From Pseudomonadota bacterium (GTDB taxonomy: Bacteria; Pseudomonadota; Alphaproteobacteria; Rhodospirillales; Magnetospirillaceae), in the NCBI GenBank assembly GCA_023458315.1, contig JAEXAH010000041.1, positions 1 through 43,941 on the forward strand: a DNA stretch of 43,941 nt, written 5' to 3'. The position numbers and the translations under genes were made by a program. Below the pieces are notes generated by a model that saw nothing but the letters and a program-made list of their open reading frames with translations, searched no databases and was not told the DNA's origin. Shown piece by piece: positions 40,363 through 43,941 of the stretch. Every line of letters begins with the position of its first letter. Positions within the stretch are counted from its first letter, which is position 1.

Positions 40363-41489
40363 ACCCGGCGGCCGACGATATCCCGCGCCTGACCGATCAT
40401 TACTTCAGGCGCACCCGGGAAATCGTCGGCCGATACGGGGATGTGGAAGTCACCTATGCGGTGTTCATGCGCCGCCCCGTGCTGGCCGCCTGGCGGTTGG
40501 CGGCCGAATGGCTGGCGGCGGTGCAACGGGAAAAGGGGCGGGCCGTGACGGTCGCGCCCCTTTTTGACGAAGGCGCCTGGGTCGGCGCGGGCGAGCCCAT
40601 GCTGCTCATCACCGGCTCGTTCCAGGCGCTGGTGGAATGCGAGACGCTGCTGCTGCAAAAGCTGGGCGCCGCCTGCGTCGCCGCCTACAACGCCTATCAC
40701 ATGTGCGTGGATTTGCCCGACGTGGCCTTTCTGGCCATGGAGGCGCGCCATTGCGCGGGCGCCGAGATGCACGAATTGATGGGCTATGCCGCCAGCGTCG
40801 GGTCCGAGGCGGCGCGGCGGGCGGTGGGGGCCAAGGGCTTCGTTGGCACCTCGACCGATGCCGCCGCGCCGTTCTTCGGCACCACGGGCGGCAAGGGCAC
40901 CATGCCCCATGCGCTGATCGGCTATGCCGGGTCGACCCTGCGCGCCGCCGAGATGTTCGTGGAAACCTATCCCGACGACGATCTGATCCTGCTGCCCGAT
41001 TTCTTCGGCCGCGAGATCACCGACACCCTGGAGGTCTGCCGCCGTTTCCCGGATCTGGCGGCGGCGGGGCGGCTGCATGTGCGGCTCGATACCCATGGCG
41101 GCCGCTTCATCGAGGGGCTGGACCCCCAGACCTCGTATGCGGTGCTGGAACGCCACGTCCCCAAGGCCATTCGCGGCTATCGCACCGAGGCCGAGCAGAA
41201 GGGGCTGGTCGGCACCGGCGTCTCGGCGGCGGCCATCTGGCACATGCGCGAGCACCTGGACGCCGCCGGGTTCCCCAAGGTCGGCATCGTCGGCTCCAGC
41301 GGCTTCGGCCCGGCCAAATGCCGCCTGATGGCCGAGGCCAGGGCGCCGCTGAACGTGGTCGGCACCGGCTCGTTCCTGCCCGCCGATTGGGGGGAAACCT
41401 ATGCGACCGCCGACATCATCGCCTATGGCGGCGAGCGACGGGTCAAGGTCGGCCGCGAGTTTCTGTGGAGTGCCCTGGACAACCTGTGA
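40359..41489 (+). CDS. Nicotinate phosphoribosyltransferase-like protein
   Basis: This 376-aa protein belongs to the type II phosphoribosyltransferase fold. MRRPVLAAWRLA is N-terminal; EARHCAGAEMHELMGYAASVGSEAARR, GFVGTSTDAAAPFFG and MPHALIGYAGS form the nicotinate-binding and catalytic region; GVSAAAIWHMREHLD and IVGSSGFGPAKCRLM follow in the phosphate-binding part. It probably converts nicotinate and PRPP to nicotinate mononucleotide for NAD salvage. The start is a GTG that overlaps the DAHP synthase stop (GTGA); the first ATG would cut the conserved region. Confidence 0.88.
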   Translation: MNPAADDIPRLTDHYFRRTREIVGRYGDVEVTYAVFMRRPVLAAWRLAAEWLAAVQREKGRAVTVAPLFDEGAWVGAGEPMLLITGSFQALVECETLLLQKLGAACVAAYNAYHMCVDLPDVAFLAMEARHCAGAEMHELMGYAASVGSEAARRAVGAKGFVGTSTDAAAPFFGTTGGKGTMPHALIGYAGSTLRAAEMFVETYPDDDLILLPDFFGREITDTLEVCRRFPDLAAAGRLHVRLDTHGGRFIEGLDPQTSYAVLERHVPKAIRGYRTEAEQKGLVGTGVSAAAIWHMREHLDAAGFPKVGIVGSSGFGPAKCRLMAEARAPLNVVGTGSFLPADWGETYATADIIAYGGERRVKVGREFLWSALDNL

Positions 41490-41583
41490 TCGGAAAGTTG
41501 CATCTAATCCGCCTAATGGATAGGAAGCCGCCATTCCAGTTAGGGGTATAATTGGTCTCGCTCAGCCAGAAGGGGGGCGTGCC

Positions 41584-43263
41584 ATGGCCGTCAAATCCGG
41601 AATTACCGTCAAGCTGTTGTCCACCGCGGTCCTGGCCGCCATTGGTTTCGTGGTGCTGGCCGTCGTGGCGCTGTCCCAACTCTACGACGTCATGCTTCAG
41701 GATCGCGTCGCCAAGGTGCGCAATCTGACCGAGGTGGCGCGCGGCGTCATGCAAGGGTTCCACGACCGCGCCAAGGCCGGGGAATTCAGCCAGGACACCG
41801 CCCGGGCCATGGCGCGCGAGGCGTTGCGCGTCATGCGTTACGACAAGGTCGAATATTATTTCCTCTACACCCCCGATGGTCTGTGCCAGTTGCTGCCGCC
41901 CAAGCCGCAACTGGAAGGCACCAGCCTGATCGACATGAAGGATTCCGACGGCGTCTTCCTGATCCGCGAAATGATCGCCCAGGCCAAGGCCGGCGGCGGC
42001 CCGGTGTTCTATAAATTCCCGCGCCCCGGTTCGGACACGGCGGAACCCAAGGTGTCCTACGCCGCCCTGTTCGAGCCGTGGGATTGGATGGTGGGCACCG
42101 GCATCTACATCGACGACGTGAAGGCGGAATTCCGTTCGGTCGCCATCAAGTTCGGCATCGTCTTCGCCGTGGTTCTGGCCGCCTCGGTCGCGCTGGTGAC
42201 GGCGCTGTCGCGCCATATCGGCGGCGGTGTCATCCGGCTGGTGGCGGTGACGGAACGGCTGGCCGCCCGCGACTACACGGTCCAGGTGCCGGAAACCGCC
42301 CGCCGCGACGAAATCGGCCAGTTGGCCAAGGCGGTGGCGGTGTTGCGCGACAGTGCCGCCGAAGCCGAAGCCCTGCGCCAGCGCCAGGAACAGATGAAGC
42401 AGGAGGCCGAGGCGGAACGCCGCTCGGGCATGCTCAAGGTCGCCAACGGCTTCGAGGGCAGCGTCAAGCGGGTGGCGGACACCATCACCTCGGCCGCCGC
42501 CCAGTTGGAAGGCGCCGCCCAGACGGTGTCGGGGGCGGTGGACACCGCCTCGGAACAGGCCAGTTCGGTGGCCGCCGCCGCCGAGGAAGCCTCGGCCAAC
42601 GTCGCCACCGTGGCGACCGCCGCCGAGGAATTGTCGTCCTCCATCGCCGAGATCAGCCGCCAGGTGCAATCCGCGTCCTCCATCTCGGGCGAGGCGGTCA
42701 GCGAGGCGCAGCGCACCAACCATCTGGTCGAGGGATTGGCCCAGACCGCCACCCGCATCGGCGAAGTGGTGGGGCTGATCAACGATATCGCGGCGCAGAC
42801 CAACCTGTTGGCGCTGAACGCCACCATCGAGGCGGCGCGGGCGGGCGAGGCGGGCAAGGGCTTCGCCGTGGTGGCGGGCGAGGTCAAATCCCTGGCCACC
42901 CAGACCGCGCGGGCCACCGAGGAAATTTCCAGCCAGATCGGCGCCGTGCAGGGCGCCACCCAACAGGCGGTGAACGCCATTCGCGCCATCGTCGGCACCA
43001 TCACCCGCATCAACGAAATCGCCGGGGCCATCGCGGCGGCGGTCGAGGAACAGGGCGCCGCCACCCAGGAAATCGCCCGCAACGTGCAGCAGGCGGCCGA
43101 GGGCACCGCCCAGGTCACGTCCTATCTGGGGCAGTTGACCATGGCGGCCTCGGAGGCGGGCAATTCGGCGGGCGGCATGCTGACCGCCACCCAGGCCCTG
43201 GTGGTCGAGGCCCGCACCCTGCGGTCCGAGGTGGACGGCTTCCTGGCCGGTATCCGCGCCTGA
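41584..43263 (+). CDS. Methyl-accepting chemotaxis protein, single-Cache sensor
   Basis: This 559-aa receptor has a first transmembrane helix (about residues 11-33), a periplasmic sCache_2-type domain (about 35-180) with YDKVEYYFLYTPDGLCQLLPP and MVGTGIYIDDV, a second helix (about 182-206), HAMP (about 207-260) and the signalling hairpin (tip INDIAAQTNLLALNATIEA, GKGFAVVAGEVKSLATQ). sCache_2 receptors often bind small organic acids. GGGGGGC lies before the ATG. A perfect TATAAT at 41547-41552 sits upstream without a good -35. The ligand is unknown. Confidence 0.95.
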   Translation: MAVKSGITVKLLSTAVLAAIGFVVLAVVALSQLYDVMLQDRVAKVRNLTEVARGVMQGFHDRAKAGEFSQDTARAMAREALRVMRYDKVEYYFLYTPDGLCQLLPPKPQLEGTSLIDMKDSDGVFLIREMIAQAKAGGGPVFYKFPRPGSDTAEPKVSYAALFEPWDWMVGTGIYIDDVKAEFRSVAIKFGIVFAVVLAASVALVTALSRHIGGGVIRLVAVTERLAARDYTVQVPETARRDEIGQLAKAVAVLRDSAAEAEALRQRQEQMKQEAEAERRSGMLKVANGFEGSVKRVADTITSAAAQLEGAAQTVSGAVDTASEQASSVAAAAEEASANVATVATAAEELSSSIAEISRQVQSASSISGEAVSEAQRTNHLVEGLAQTATRIGEVVGLINDIAAQTNLLALNATIEAARAGEAGKGFAVVAGEVKSLATQTARATEEISSQIGAVQGATQQAVNAIRAIVGTITRINEIAGAIAAAVEEQGAATQEIARNVQQAAEGTAQVTSYLGQLTMAASEAGNSAGGMLTATQALVVEARTLRSEVDGFLAGIRA

Positions 43264-43272
43264 TTGCTTTTG

Positions 43273-43304
43273 GCGCTGCGACGGGCGGGCGCTGCGACGG
43301 GCGG
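43273..43304. repeat. Two 16-bp tandem copies after the chemoreceptor stop
   Basis: GCGCTGCGACGGGCGG is present twice without a gap (43273-43288, 43289-43304), 10 bp beyond the chemoreceptor stop and just before the 3' end of the converging gene. Confidence 0.9.
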
Positions 43305-43312
43305 GATTCCGC

Positions 43313-43921
43313 CTATGGCAGCGCCCGCAGCATCTGCGCCAGTTTCTCGACACCCCGGAAGGCGGCGCCCAGTTCCACATGGGCCTCGCGCATGGTGCCC
43401 GCATCGGGGCAGGGGTGGCCGCCGATGCGGTTGGCTTGCAGCATGCGCACCGCCGCCGCCAGGCTTTGCCCCTTGACGAAGTCCGAGACGCGCTGCACGG
43501 CGGCGTAATGCACCGACACATGCGCCGCCAGCTTTTCCGGCAGCAGATGGACGCTGCCCTGGACCGAGCGGAAGCCGCAATCGATGCCCGCCAGCGACGT
43601 CACCGACGACACGAACGACACCCCGGCCTCGGCGTTGGGCGGCAGCGGCACCGCCTCGAACGCCAGACGGCGGGTTTCCAGTTCGGTGGCCAGGGTGGCG
43701 GCGATGGCGCGGCGGCGGGCGCGGGTTTCGCTGCGGCGCATCAGCAATGCGGTCAGGATGCCGAACAGCGCCGCCAGGAACGCCCCCAGCAGCACCAGAA
43801 CGCCCAGCGCCCACAGCGGCAGGGGATCGGCCGCCGGGGCGGCGGCTGGTTCGGCGGCAGGCTCGGACGGCGCGGCGACGGCGGGGATCGGGGCGGGGGC
43901 CGCCTGGGTTTGCGGCGGCAT
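43313..43921 (-). CDS. Membrane protein, unknown, near right edge
   Basis: The protein (202 aa by ATG 43921) has a proline/alanine-rich N-terminal stretch (about residues 1-33), one transmembrane helix (LWALGVLVLLGAFLAALFGI), a basic segment (RARRRAIAATLATE) and a cytoplasmic-type helical region to RALP. TLATELETRRLAF is reminiscent of small membrane proteins that report no known domain. The start is uncertain: GTG 43924 is adjacent, and the reading frame may continue past the window edge. It is convergent with the chemoreceptor gene. Not recognised. Confidence 0.65.
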   Translation of the reverse strand: MPPQTQAAPAPIPAVAAPSEPAAEPAAAPAADPLPLWALGVLVLLGAFLAALFGILTALLMRRSETRARRRAIAATLATELETRRLAFEAVPLPPNAEAGVSFVSSVTSLAGIDCGFRSVQGSVHLLPEKLAAHVSVHYAAVQRVSDFVKGQSLAAAVRMLQANRIGGHPCPDAGTMREAHVELGAAFRGVEKLAQMLRALP

Positions 43922-43941
43922 CACCTCGCGCGGTGGGGGCT

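Noticed and set aside
41490..41583. Sigma-28 promoter before the sCache chemoreceptor (GAAAGTTG-N11-CCTAATGG)
   Set aside because: Only 3 of 8 positions of the -10 match; the TATAAT nearby is the better candidate.

Overview
The window is a GC-rich, densely coded stretch of what is most likely an alphaproteobacterial chromosome. The gene content (compact type II-C Cas9, several chemoreceptors, OxyR-like, RpoH-like and class II DAHP synthase genes, polyamine uptake) fits a Rhodospirillales or Magnetospirillum-like organism. That placement is inferred from gene content, not from a search. No rRNA or tRNA gene was seen, and there is no integrated prophage.

Layout. (1) 1-5249 is a complete type II-C CRISPR-Cas locus. 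A short array (six 36-bp repeats, the first cut by the window edge) is followed by cas2, cas1 and cas9 on the minus strand, and a tracrRNA is encoded on the plus strand upstream of cas9. (2) 5249-15050 is mostly housekeeping: an FAD-linked 2-hydroxyacid dehydrogenase, threonylcarbamoyl-AMP synthase, a CysQ-type phosphatase, a divergent AmmeMemoRadiSam pair, a UPF0104-type membrane protein, a D,D-carboxypeptidase, a hemerythrin, a small outer-membrane barrel and a GNAT enzyme. (3) 15186-19576 holds signalling genes: a single-domain response regulator, a soluble chemoreceptor, an HD-GYP phosphodiesterase and small unknown proteins. (4) 19797-26246 is a polyamine module: a PuuA-like glutamine synthetase homologue and a PotFGHI-type ABC importer, with a DapB-like gene between them. 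(5) 26227-31595 has an HTH protein, a lone phage-type muramidase, a GntR/MFS pair, an RpoH-like sigma factor and an OxyR-like regulator that lacks the peroxidatic cysteine. (6) 31564-43941 carries a degenerate Hpt-receiver protein, a CBS-PAS-GGDEF-EAL protein, two membrane chemoreceptors, an ArsR-controlled cluster with ChaC and two unknown proteins, class II DAHP synthase, a nicotinate phosphoribosyltransferase-like gene and a membrane protein at the right edge.

Most notable point. The 440 bp upstream of cas9 hold more than a tracrRNA. Left of the tracrRNA anti-repeat (5132-5154) there is a degenerate CRISPR repeat in array orientation (4951-4974) that can pair with the anti-repeat over 23 positions. 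A 30-bp inverted repeat lies between the two. The 10 bases directly 5' of this repeat (4941-4950), where a guide would sit, are identical to 4841-4850 in the cas9 upstream region. A transcript beginning near 4920-4935 would therefore look like a natural single-guide RNA with a 10-nt seed against its own cas9 control region. This matches the logic of the long tracrRNA (tracr-L) that represses cas genes in Streptococcus pyogenes, here in a type II-C locus. A TTGACA promoter placed to start transcription exactly at the anti-repeat would make the ordinary short tracrRNA. This is inferred from sequence only and has not been tested.
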